Assembly (NCBI GenBank): GCA_003254905.1
Contig: QANU01053049.1
Coordinates: 20,008 to 84,007, forward strand
Direction: 5' to 3'
Length of the DNA stretch: 64,000 nucleotides
DNA from: Nissolia schottii
Taxonomy: Eukaryota; Streptophyta; Magnoliopsida; Fabales; Fabaceae
The notes under the pieces are model-generated. The model did not search any database and had not been told where the DNA came from. It saw only the letters and a program-made list of their open reading frames with translations. Within the stretch, counting starts at the first letter, position 1. Each line of letters begins with the position of its first letter. A program made the translations under genes and the position numbers. Below, piece by piece: positions 12,021 through 23,682 of this stretch.

Positions 12021-12495
12021 TGCAACGCCCTAGCTAGTTGGCCTATGCTTAAGTCATAGGTTTCCCTGGCTAGGTAGTTGAATGCTAGTGCTGTGAACTA
12101 CTACTGTTCTAAGTTACTGGCTGAAAATTAGGGTTACTGAAAATACGGTCCAATTTGAGATTTCTTTGCAAATACGCGTGTGTAGAAAGTAATGAGCCAA
12201 GCGAATAACATAACGGATAATGGCATAACTAAAAGATAAGAGGTTACGAGTACATACCTGTAGCGTGGAGCTTTATCGGTAGGAAGTACACATAGGGGCC
12301 CGAATGTATATATAACACACCATGTTATTATGATACATAGGTTTATACATAAGCTCATACAAACAGAAGGTCCTACATCAGTCTAGATAATATACAAATA
12401 AACTATATGAAATAAAACTACGTACACAAGCGGTACTGCTTGCTTCGTGTACGGTACAGATCCTATCCCTGCGCTCGGGTCCGGCTGTCTGCCAC

Positions 12496-12961
12496 CTACT
12501 CGGAGTCTCCTAGATGCTCCAAGGGCTCCTCCTCCTCCTCACTGCTCAGGTCTGTCACCGCAGAGAAATCACGTGGAACGAAGCGGCGTGGCCGAGCTGA
12601 GAGTATCCTCTTTCTAGCTGTGGTCCTGCGGCCTCGTGCTCGAACAGTCGGGGTGTACACACCTGGGTCTGTGACTGGCGTCGAGGCTGGTGTAGGATTC
12701 GGCTCGGCTCCGAAGGAGGCATCTCATCTTCACCATTAAGGCGAATCGGGTCCCGCGGCTGCTCCCTGGACGCTCGTCATCCCAGATCGGGTTCATCGGT
12801 GATGTCCCTGGGGCACCAAGCCTCTGTCTAGGGGAACGATCAGACTCATCGGGTAGGCGTGCAGGTGCAAAGGTGCTCGTCTCAAGAAGAGTGTCCGTGC
12901 GATAGTTGCGCATACGGGTGCAAGTAAATAACCATACGTCTTTGGCTGGTGGAGATGCCAT
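12496..12961 (-). pseudogene. Conserved LTR-internal reading frame, copy in LTR H (about 155 codons, frameshifted)
   Basis: It begins MASPPAKDVWLFTCTRMRNY and keeps one frame through TDTLLETSTF, RQRLGAPGTSP and NPIWDDERPG. It then shifts frame near the SSRG motif, after which the homologous end (RDFSAVTDLSSEEEEE, stop at 12496-12498) continues in another frame. The counterparts at 52011-52478 and 50658-51106 match at the amino-acid level, including the acidic C-terminus. I recognise no domain. It lies in the LTR sense direction near the LTR 3' end, where plant LTRs normally carry no protein. Function is unknown. Confidence 0.6.
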
Positions 12962-13363
12962 GGCTGCAAGCTGGATCCATAATCGAGTGGGAGTGAGAAC
13001 TCTAGGTCCTCAGTGGGTCTCCATGGCTAGCAACGATTCATTTACTCGAGTATCCTGTAGGCCATTCAGGGGATCTCTAAGTGATCATGCATACTACAAC
13101 CCTACTGATTATTATCTTTTGCTACAACCCTGAACAACTTTATCTAAGTTAGCTAGGTGATTGGGGAACTAGTCTTTCTTAGTAAGGCCGCGTGTTTATG
13201 AACTCTACATTTCAATTATCATTATACTAATCGTCTCGGGTCGTTCCCTTGACGTTACATATTACACAAACAAGTAACAAGATATATTAACTCACATACA
13301 GACATTCATTCAATCACATATATATAGTCATATAGTGCATGGGGGCGTTGGAGATCTCTTACG

Positions 13364-13506
13364 CATACCGGCTGGCCGGGTTAGCGTCCTTCTTCTCCGC
13401 TTTGGCACATACCAGCTGGCCGGGTTAGTGCATCTTTTTCTAGGCATACCGGCTGGCCGGGTTAGCACTTTATCTCCTTACGCGTACCAGCTAGCCGGGT
13501 TAGCGC
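13364..13506 (-). repeat. Tandem array with core CCGGCTGGCCGGGTTAGCG (LTR H)
   Basis: Four units carry the core with variants, separated by about 35 bp each. The same array with CTTGCCGGG variants is at 52891-53035 in LTR G. One unit is recognisable in inverse complement at about 63128-63160 in LTR C. Confidence 0.8.
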
Positions 13507-13902
13507 TTTTTCCTCTACTTCCTCCTTTTTTTATCCATTCTCTACCTTCCTTGTGTCATTAACCTCTTCGAACCAATCCACCCTGGGGCGACTGACTCGT
13601 TAACCAATCCAAACTTGTAAGGACAGGCAAGGTAACACATCAACCAATCCAACTTTGTGAACTGGTGAGGGGCTTGTCTGTAAGACTTTGCCAAGAGAGG
13701 GCTTCCTAACATATAACTATATACGTGTTCCCTAGGTTCCATTATTATCTTTATACATTAAGTGATTAACCTCTAATTCTCTAGGGTTGCCCTAACACCT
13801 ATGCACAACCCATTCCTCATGATGCATGCTCTACTACACAAGAATGGACTCTTATGTGCCCATTGGATCCCTTGGAACCACTAAAGTCTCAAGTCTGCCA
13901 GG

Positions 13903-14136
13903 TTTCATTCGAATACTTGGAGGGGCATTCGAATGAAATCCCTCGAAGTTCTTTCATTCGATTGAAATGGGTTTTCATTCGACTGAATCCCTCAGCATTC
14001 TTTCATTCGAATACTAGGGGATTCATTCGATTAAAATCCTAAAAATTCTCCTTCATTCGACTGCAGAGGAATTCATTTGAAGGAAAGCTCATTTTGGCTT
14101 TCATTCGACTGAAAGCCTTGCGTATTCGAATGAATG
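13903..14136 (-). repeat. Tandem array of CATTCGAATGAA / CATTCGACTGAA units (LTR H)
   Basis: About ten degenerate units of 12-25 bp contain ATTCGA. Equivalent arrays are at 53430-53664 (LTR G) and 55194-55326 (LTR F). The plus-oriented LTRs B and C carry GCTGAGCG arrays in the corresponding interval, downstream of the GTGGGTAA motif. Confidence 0.8.
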
Positions 14137-15058
14137 CTGAAAAAATCGCCTCCCCGAGACTCCAGTTCTCAATTTCCACTGTTCCTAGGGTTCCAATCGG
14201 TACAGTTATGCGTTTTATTTCTCAGTATTTCACAAAACCCTTTTTTCCCTATATCCCCCCAAAATACTACTTAACAATTTTACAGTCAGATATGCACATA
14301 TACAATTAAAAATTAAACCACATAGACAGTGGGCTTAGGATTACCCACCTCCGATGGAGATTCCGAATCGGTAGTTTGGAAGGGGAGATTTTCCTCTTCA
14401 AGATGGCGTGCTCCGGCGATTTTTTGGAGACTCCAGGACGAAACCTAGATGCGTCGGAACGAGGCGGGTGTTTGTGAAAACGTCGGAAAGTAAATATAAA
14501 TTTACGAAAGTTACGTGGTTATTTATAACCGCGCACAGTGACGCTATTTATTTTCCTTTTTCCTTTTCTTTCTTTTCTTTTTCTTTCAGAAGCGTTGCTT
14601 CTGTTATTATTATTATTATTATTATTTTATTATTATTTATTTATTTAACTTCCTCCAGAAGCTTGGAGCTCACCCTGTCTGGCTTTGTCTTCGCTTAATC
14701 GCGTTTTGCTCGAAAAGTCTCGCCTTCGGTTGCCCTAAAAATATTCCGGACATACCGTTGTGACCCATTTATTTTCCCCTTCAGTTCGAGATAGTTTCCC
14801 CAAGGATCAGGGACCTTCTTGCCGAGTCAAGAAATCCCACGGGCATTTTCCAGTATCCGAGAAATTTCCGTTCGAGTCGAAACTCGTCCGGTAACTCCGA
14901 AAAATTACGGAATGACTAACCCTAGCCTGCTTCTCCCAATCCTTAGGGTTTCAGGGCCTAATCCGTCTATCCTTAGTTCCTCAGCGTTCCCCTGCCGTTG
15001 CCCGGCAACGAATTTAACGGATCTTTCCGTTCATGAAAACGCGGGATGTTACATTGGT

Positions 15059-16110
15059 TACTGCTATAAAAAAGAAACATAACTCAATTTGTTTTATTTG
15101 ATAAATAAAAAGTAGGATTAATTTTTTTTTATGAATTTTCAAAAAGAAAAAGTTTTGTGTGTACTACTTTTCAGGCACCACATTAAATGCACATTTTCTT
15201 TCTCTTCTCCCACACTTTCTCACACTCTTCTTCTTCTATTATTCTTTTTTTTCCACCTCTCTTCTCCTCTCCCAAACATTTTTTCTCTTCATTTTTTCTT
15301 CTTTTTTTTTTTCTTTACTAGACGTTATGGATCTTAAAATTTTCATTTTTGTATATGTTTGTGCAATTTTTTAGTTTTTCTGGTTGTTAAAAAGTTTGTG
15401 CATATGTGTAGAAAAGTTTGTGCATTATTGTTCAAAAGTTTGTGCACACGAGCACCAAAGTTTTTTTCTTTGTATTCGTTTTCGTTTTCATTTCCATCAT
15501 ATTTTTTGTTTATTGTTGTTCAAAAGATTGTACACATGTGTAGAAAAATTGGTGCAATTGAGTAGCAAAATTTTCTTTTTTCGTTTCCATTTCATTTTCA
15601 TCTTATTATTTGTTTCTACTTGTTAAAAAGTTCACGTCAGTTCAAAAGTTTGTACATCTGTTTTATAATGTTTCAAGGTTGCAAGTGAATCCACATGCGT
15701 AGAATGTGAGTGGGTAAGTAAGAGAGAGCGCAACAGTTATTTTTTGCTATTTAATGCGCCGCAAATCTGATCTAATTTGGTTCTGTATATGAATAATGTT
15801 AGTGCATGTGTGTAGAAAAAGTTTCTGCACATGTGTGGATTTGATGCTACTAATTTTTGTATACACACGTTGTACGGTGATTGTACGATGGCAACAAAAC
15901 TACTGTACACCTAGCATTACTGTTTTAAAATTCATGGGTGCTTTTATGAGTAACTTTTTAGAACTGACCTACGTTCTCTAAATGTTTAAATATTAATATA
16001 ATATAAATTTTAACTATAAATTAAAATTTTATATATAACATTAAATTATATTTATTATAATAATTTTACTTATTAAAAGTGACTTTAAAATATATTTACC
16101 AAATATAAAA
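15059..16110 (+). repeat. RLP intron segment, copy 2, right part
   Basis: It continues the match to 4730-5839 after the LTR H insertion. It includes the AAAGTTTGTGCA array at about 15389-15830. Similarity to copy 1 stops at about 16110, and the remaining 470 bp up to 16580 form the 3' part of the intron before the last RLP exon. Confidence 0.85.
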
Positions 16111-16580
16111 AATTCTGTTTATTTTTAGATTGAGTTTAATCCGTTTGAATTATATGGGTTTAGATGGATTTGGGCAAAAAAGAATCACAAACACTCAAAT
16201 TACCATGCGAAGACCATTTGTTTCAAGCTCAAGAATATTTTTTGTTCCAAATTTGTGCAAAAGAAAAATTCTATATGATGTATACATTAGATAGAGCAGC
16301 ACTGGCATAACATATTATTTAGGAAAGATTACAATTTAAGATATATCACACATTTTTCATTTAAATAATTAACAAGAATTGTGAATTCGTTAATCTATAA
16401 AAGAAGTTCTATGAACTATATTTATTATTTAGTATTTACAATGTTAAATTCAATTTTTTTTGTCTTTTTATTCTTTTGAAGTGGCTTAAGATAACTTCCT
16501 TTTCATTTAAAGGCAAACTATTAATCTCCAATATGACTATGCTTCATGTTTCTATTATAACTTCCTTTTCATTCTAGCAG

Positions 16581-18748
16581 GATTATGTGCTATGAAGAGC
16601 CTTGTAGAGCTGTATGTTAGTGACAACATGTTTACCGGTCAAGTCCCTGAATGTCTTGGCATCTTAACAAATCTCAGTGTCCTTGATCTCTCAGACAATC
16701 TATTTACTGGTAACTTTCCATCATTTACCAGCAATCTCACATCTCTTAAATTCTTGTCTCTCTTTGGAAACTACTTTCAAGGATCATTTTCGTTGTACAC
16801 TCTAGCTAACCATTCCAAGCTTGAAGGTCTATACATTTCATCGCAAAGTCCTGAGGCACAAGTTGAAACTGAAAACACATCATGGTTTCCTACATTTAAG
16901 TTGAAATACCTTGCTATTGCAAGTTGCAACCTAAACAAGGACCAAGGAAGTGTCATTCCAAGTTTTCTTCGAAACCAACATGATTTGAGAATTATTGATC
17001 TCTCCCACAACAAGTTGGTTGGGGAGTTTCCAAATTGGCTGATACACAATAACTCAGGAATAAATGTTTTAAAATTGAAGAATAACTCATTTGTGGGAAA
17101 CCTTCAGTTATCCTCCATCATGCAGAACATAGATTTCCTGGATATATCAAACAACAATCTCAGTGGCTTGCTCCCAAAAGATATTGGTATTTTCCTTCCT
17201 AACACTCAATATTTGAACCTATCAATGAACAACTATGAAGGAAACATTCCTGCATCCATTGGGGAGATGGAAGCACTTCTTTTCTTGGATTTATCTCACA
17301 ACCACTTCTCAGGTGAGTTACATGAACATTTGGCGACAAATTGCACATTCATAAGAGTCTTGAAGCTTTCCAACAACCTTCTCCAAGGGAATATTCCTGC
17401 ATTTTCAAATTGCATTCAATTGGTGGCATTATACCTCAACAATAACAAATTCAATGGGACCCTCCAAGAGGTATTACCAAACAGTCCAGAAATGATGGTG
17501 TTAGACATATCCAATAATTCTGTCTCTGGTGCAATTCCTAGTTCAATTGGACAATTTCTTTCCATGAAGATCATTCTTATGGCAGAAAATCAATTAGAAG
17601 GTGAGATTCCTTCTGGGTTTTCCAACATGACGAAACTTGAAATGTTGGATCTATCTCAAAATGAATTATTTGGTTCAATCTCAAATTTTAACATATCATC
17701 CCTAAGGTTCTTATACTTGCAAAAGAACGCTCTCTCAGGTTCCATACCATTCAGATTATCCAAAAGCTCAAAGCTAATAGCACTAGATTTGAGGGACAAC
17801 AAATTTTCTGGATATATTCCTTGTTGGATGGATAAGCTGTCACAATTACGAGTTCTTTTACTGGGGGGGAACCATTTTGAAGGTCAGGTTCCAATTCAAT
17901 TGTGTAAATTAAAAAATGTCACCATCATGGACCTCTCCCGTAATGAGATCAATGGTTCAATACCCTCTTGCTTCAAAAAATTGTCATTTGGAATGTTAGA
18001 AGATGATGATCATTTTTCTACTTCTGTAATCTCAGAGGCTGTTTGGAGATGGAGTGCAGGCATACGTTATCCTAATAATTTACCTGAAATTCAAAATGTG
18101 ATGGAGAAGGAACTTGCGGAAGTGGAATTCAGAACAAAGAGTAATTATTACTCTTACAAAGGTAATATCCTAGAGAACATGACAGGATTGGATTTATCAT
18201 GCAATAAGCTAACTGGTACCATTCCTTCTCAAATTGGAAACCTGCAACGAATTCGAGCCTTGAACCTATCCCATAATTACTTGTCAGGTTCCATTCCAAA
18301 AACCTTTTTCAATCTCTGCCAAATAGAGAGCCTCGACTTGTCCTATAACAACTTGAGTGGTGAAATACCTTATGAATTGACCCACTTGAACTTTCTGTCA
18401 ACCTTCAATGTTTCATACAACAACCTTTCTGGGATTCCACCAAGTACAGGACAATTTGCAACCTTTGATGAGGATAACTACAAAGGGAATCCTGGTCTAT
18501 GTGGACCACTACTCAAGCACAAGTGTGGAAGTGTTGCTGCATCACCTCCCTTAGAGTCCACCAACACAGAAGAAAAGGAAACAACAGTGGACATGGAAGC
18601 ATTTCGTTGGACTTTTATAGCATCTTACATAACAATATTGTTCGGGTTCATAATGGTGTTGTGGATCAATGCTTATTGGCGCATGGCCTTGTTCCATTTC
18701 ATTGGTAAGATCTTATGTAGAGTTGTACCATCTTTTCCTCTGTATTGA
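16581..18748 (+). CDS. Last exon of an LRR receptor-like protein (RLP15-type)
   Basis: The exon opens after an AG acceptor (TCTAGCAG|GATTATGTGC) in phase 1, and the stop is at 18746-18748. The frame is open for about 722 codons, 718 of them from the ATG at 16592, which is an internal methionine and not a natural start. Numbering from that ATG, residues 1-460 are tandem extracellular LRRs of LxxLxLxxNxLxGxIP type. Residues 465-525 form a non-LRR island ending in YSYKGNILENMTGLDLS. Further LRRs follow to about 620, then a C-cap with NPGLCGPLL (about 633), an acidic spacer, a transmembrane helix (about 674-694) and a short tail without kinase. This is the normal RLP architecture, for a plasma-membrane receptor that needs a partner kinase. 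The reading frame has no break. Upstream exons for LRRNT and signal peptide are not attached nearby; the nearest compatible one is 4505-4645. Gene functionality is uncertain although this exon is intact. Confidence 0.92.
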
Positions 18749-20131
18749 ATAATATCTACTGCAGTGATTATTGTGTGTGTAAAAAGAAGTTTGAGAACAA
18801 TTGAATAGATTATGGTTATTGTTTGTATTAATCTACTTGGAATTTGATTAATGGTCTGGATTTATATTGGGCTCCCTTTATATCAAGTTTCACATATTTT
18901 GATGCTACAATTATTTTGTGCTCATTAGCTACCTAAATGGGGGCATTGTGAAGGAGTGGAAAGGAGAGACAATTATCAAACATATAATCTAACAAAAGCC
19001 ATATCAATTCATCTTTTTTTATTTTATAAGTTATAAATAATGCAAGATGTGATGTGTTTATAAGATGCCTTTATATGGATACCTTACACTAGCTAATTTT
19101 TTTTGGCTAACAAATATGTAAGGTAATGATGTCATGGTTATATTGATATTTTAGTTTGGCTAATTTCATGTTTTCAAATGACTTTGTTTTTTCGATAGTC
19201 GGGCAACTCAGTGCAAACAAGATGAATGTCCATGCTATAAGTAGATTGTTATTCATTAAATTTCTATTAACTCATGAAGCAAAAGAGCATAGCTAAATAT
19301 TGTCTCCTGTTAACTCTATCACCAAACTCTCTGATGCACACATCCGCATATGCTGTGAAGTCTTTTCTGCAACCATGCATGGGCAAATGGGTAATGTTAT
19401 CTGTACATACCAAATAAGACATTATTTCACATTTGTGGATTCCTACAAGATGAAGACAGACAAAAAAGATTAAATTATTCCCCGCATACTACTTGGAGTT
19501 AAGGAGTTGTCTTAATTAGTTATTAGTTAAACTTCAAAAGGTAATTAAAGCTAGTTTGCATATGAACCTTGGCTTATCAGTTCATTGATAAGGTTGTTGT
19601 AATATTTTAATCCTTTCTTTTTATTGATTAGACCTTTCCCATCTGGTAACAAACGACAAAAAAAGATGTTGTGAAGTACAGAGAATATTCAGGCATGACA
19701 CCAGAATCAAATCAACTGTGTATTAAGTATAGACAGCTTTAGATATGATTTTAAAGGGAAGTTTCTCAATTTTTTCTTATAAAGTGAGAACTTTAGAAAG
19801 ATCTCACTTTAGATAATCTAAATTATTATTTTTTGACACTAATCTTGATTATAAACCACTCTCAATAAAACTTTCAATAAAAAGTTTTATTAAAAAATTT
19901 TGACAACCCTAGTCAGTAGGCTATAGAGCACAAATTCCTTAGTCCCAGGCTTGAATCCCAAGAAGACACATCTATCTACTCTAGGATCGACTTATCTCTC
20001 CCTACCAAAATGATAGAGGCATAACACAATCCTCCAAAGGTCTTTAAGGTGCTGAGGTCAGGCCTATCTTGCATAAGTCAAGTCACACATGGGCACAGTG
20101 AATGGAGTTCTTAGCAAGTTCTGATTCTCAG
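18749..20131. other. 3' flank of the RLP exon, no gene seen
   Basis: AT-rich sequence with plausible 3' UTR just after the stop. At about 19918-20000 there is a weak tRNA-like stretch (a box-B-like GGCTTGAATCCC at about 19951-19962), which may be an old SINE. I cannot define its ends. Confidence 0.4.
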
Positions 20132-21979
20132 GGTTATGGCTGTCCTGGCCTTTCTATTACCGGCAGTGCTTTAGCCGCTGCTGAAGTTACAAGAGTTGAT
20201 GCAAGTTGTTCAACTTTTATTTTGGTCCATTCATCCTTGGCCATGCTCACTATTGGTATCACGTTTATCTTTTAATAATGAGTCTGAATTTTTATTGTTT
20301 CAACTATATTGGACAATTGTTCCCGATATTTTATAACACATTGATTGTCAACTTTAGGATTGTGTGGATCGGAAGCTCAGAAGAAAAAGTATCTACCTTC
20401 TTTGGCACAGTTACAAACTATAGCATGTTGGGTAAGTTAACTTTCTTAGCATTGTATCTGCTGAGTTTGTAGAAAATAAAAGAGAAGCACGAGTGGTGGT
20501 TAAATTGCTTTAGGTTCTTTTGTGCTCAGCATATTGATAATTGGTAATTATCTATATGAAAACAATACAGTTTCTTTTCATCTTTATACAAGAACAATAG
20601 TAAAGACTTACTTAAGCTATTTTCGATGACCCCTACTGTGCCAATGCCACGATTTCAATTATTTCCATTGCTATATTAATTACTGATAATTCAAATAGTA
20701 TCATTCTGCTGAAGTATCACTTCTGAGTTAGGTTATTTTCTTAAACATTATTAGGCTTTGACTGAGCCTAACTATGGAAGTGATGCCAGTGCTTTGATGA
20801 CTACGGCAACAAAGGTGCAGTACCTTCTGTCCATCTTATTTACCATTTGCTTCTTCTCAAGCAAATGCATTTTGCATCTGTTTATTTGTCTTTTTAATAA
20901 ATCATATTGTGTGTTCAATTGTTCCAAATTTTGACAACACTGATAGTATGATCTTGGTTTGCTTTGAAATGATCAGGTTGAAGGAGGTTGGATCCTAGAG
21001 GGCCAAAAGCGGTGGATAGGAAACAGTACATTTGCTGATATATTGGTCTTCTTTGCTAGAAATACCACAACAAATCAGATAAATGGGTATGTGATATGAG
21101 TCCTAAGGTTAAATTACTACCCAGTAACATGTTAATGGACCTAAAATTCACTAATATAGACTTTGAAAATCTTCGGTTATATATATATATAATATACACA
21201 CGCGGGCTCTCAAAGCTTCCATTCTCTATGATCCTTGTATTCTGCATCGCATGTAATATTCTGTTTACATGTTTTCCTTGTACCTAATATTTCAGATTTA
21301 TTGTAAAAAAGGATGCACCTGGTTTAACAGTCACAAAAATTGAGAATAAAATTGGACTTAGGATCGTACAACATGGAGACATTGTTATTTCCTGATGAGG
21401 ACAGAATAGGAGGAGTCAACTCATTTCAGGACACCAACAAGGTATGATTATGTATTATGTTTCTCAAAAGCCAACAAAATTATAATCATGGTATAATTTT
21501 CTGAGATCTATTGTCAGACATATAAATTAATCCCATTGTAACTTGTAATAGTGTATTTGTCTGCGAATACAATTTACTTGGATGAGGTTTGAGAACCCGC
21601 GTATATTTCTGATGAATATTTTCACATATAAATTAATCCCATTGGATGCGTTTTACATGTCACTTTCTGGGTAAGTACGTGAAAAAATCAAAATATGCAT
21701 CCAGATTTAGTCTAATGTCTCCATTACCTGTAGCTTTTAGATAAAACGCATGCACATCATGTTAATGCATTACTAGAAACCAACTTTTCTTAACTTTCTT
21801 TCATGAAATCCCTCCAAAGGAAACCCTCATAATGTGAAATCAACAACCGAAAACAATGCTAAAAGACAACCTGGGAAATCACGTGTTATTATTTGATTTT
21901 GGAGCACCATTAGCAGCTTTCCAAAATCAACCAGCAGAAACTTGTTCAGATGCTCGGTAATATTCAAGGCATGAGATTT
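20132..21979 (+). pseudogene. ACX4: Acyl-CoA oxidase 4 (peroxisomal) pseudogene fragment with introns
   Basis: Six exon remnants follow one another in order. 20132-20255 reads [14 protein letters not shown]...[10 protein letters not shown]. 20358-20431 reads [18 protein letters not shown]. 20755-20814 reads ALTEPNYGSDASAL. 20977-21086 reads [19 protein letters not shown]. 21296-21441 reads [19 protein letters not shown]. About 21895-21979 reads FGAPLAAFQ. The first five have canonical AG/GT borders. These are hallmark segments of the short-chain acyl-CoA oxidase / acyl-CoA dehydrogenase family of peroxisomal beta-oxidation. It is non-functional: a small deletion before PDEDR in the fifth exon gives a premature TGA, an extra A in the last piece shifts the frame, and the N-terminal exons and the C-terminal half are absent. 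Retained introns show that it arose by DNA duplication, not by retrotransposition. The assignment to ACX4 is from recalled family similarity. Confidence 0.85.
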
Positions 21980-23682
21980 GTATTCATTCTTAATAGAATA
22001 GTGTGTCATTGACTTATTCATCTAAATGAGATTTAATGGAGTATGAGTTTTATTGACATAAATGAATTGACATAATATTCAATATAAAATGAATTCAAAT
22101 AAAACAACTCATAAAAAAAAGACTCAAAATAATAAATAGGCTTTGTGCACGTCGTTTGCGTCCAACTAGTAGAATACCCTTGCTATTACACGGACTAGTA
22201 ATTATTTTTATTATTTAATATTATCTTTTGATAAAAGGTATTTTTAACTTACTTTTTATTAGAATCTTAATTATATTTCGATATATTTATAAGTCTGACA
22301 AGAATTAAGATAACAATGACTGTATCCTACTTTATAAAAATGTCAAAAACTATTAAAGCTTTAAAGAATTCAAACAAATATTAGAATTCACAGTTATTTA
22401 GATACAATTTTTTTTTTATCAAAACATAAGCAAGCATAATAGCTTTAATTTCAGGACTTATGTATGCAAAAACAACATTAGAGATAAAACAATAACATTC
22501 AAGTATAATTTTTGTGAAAGATATATCACATTCATGCATATACTTCTTTTTTAAAAATTATTTTAATTATAATAAGTATAAAACGTGGAGTATGTTTACA
22601 CAAAGAACATATAGCTAGTTCCACAAATATGCTGCTATATGTTTTTCATCAAAATAAAAGAATACAGAATTTATGCAAGATGAAAATATTCAAATTCCTT
22701 AAACACTACGTGTCTTGTGTGAATTTTGTGAGCTGTCCTTTTCTTTTCTTTCCATGCACCCGAAATTTTGCAGCATATTCCTGCTGAGTTCATTCCAGCC
22801 GTGCTTGTACGATTTGGGCCATGAGACTTGGGCTTACGGATGCTTGTCCATCTAGTCCATGGGAGTGCTTCAAGCTTATGCATTTCGGGCCTCTTTGAAT
22901 CTGACTCAAGTGCATTTTTGCTTCTTCTTATGGGCTACTGTAGCTGTGAATATGAATGGGCCTTCTTCTATGGGCCAGCACTTTCTAAAACTTGTCCATG
23001 AGTAATATAATTGTATTGGACCTGTGCTTATATGACTGAAACAACACACACCATTAGAATGTTCACACTATTTTTGTCATCATATTTGTTTTCAATTAGA
23101 GTCAACATAAAGCATTAATTCCCCTGCACTTGTAGGTCGCATTCATGCAACACACACACGCATGCAACACACATTCATAAATCCATCTTGATTTTGGAAC
23201 AAGTCAAACTCAGGGATTGGTTCTTTCGGTGCATTTATGAAATGAGAGGAAATTTTGTCATTGCTTGAACGCCTGTCTCAAAAGAAAAGGAAAAATAAAT
23301 AAATAAATTAAGATGGATGGTAGCTGGTATTAATTGGGACGATGGAGAGAGAACAACTTAGTGTTATATTGTTCTCTATTAATATTTAAACAAGATGTTA
23401 CTAGATTCAAACTTGCCCATCGCAAACAAAATTATTGAAATGAAATTTTCGTTGAAAGGTTATTGAAATTTTCGTTCAATAGGGCCAAACCAGTAAGGAC
23501 CCCTGATCCATAATAGAAAGTACAATAATAATTAATAATGTGATAAAAACTAAAAAAAATAAAAGGGATCAAAATTACATGACATTCTACAACTACATAG
23601 AATGAATTTTGTGTAACTGATAACATAATAAGATATTGTTTTGGAAAGGTTACTCAAGTCTTTATTGTATGTTTATTGTAGG
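21980..23682. other. Gene-free AT-rich interval
   Basis: I see no gene. A short G+C-richer block at about 22720-22990 has several GGGCC/GGCCCA words and looks like a degraded repeat. The ORF at 22671-22883 (minus) has no recognisable domain. Confidence 0.45.

Larger units (their letters stand above)
12021..15053 (-). mobile_element. Solo LTR H of the large family (3033 bp), inserted in an RLP intron
   Basis: On the + strand it runs TGCAACGCCC to GGGATGTTACA, flanked by TTGGT on both sides (12016-12020 and 15054-15058). The paralogous intron at 4721-4733 shows the pre-insertion sequence, which confirms the boundaries. The sense direction is minus, judged from the TATA-like box (ATTTATA at 14521-14527 on +) and the GTGGGTAA donor-like motif (complement at about 14341-14349). 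It carries two minisatellites (13364-13506 and 13903-14136), a short ATT run near 14606-14645, and the conserved LTR reading frame at 12496-12961. It is closely similar to the copy at 51531-54585. Confidence 0.9.

Noticed and set aside
20206..20472. 88-codon + strand ORF
   Set aside because: It reads across an exon/intron border of the ACX4 pseudogene in the wrong frame.
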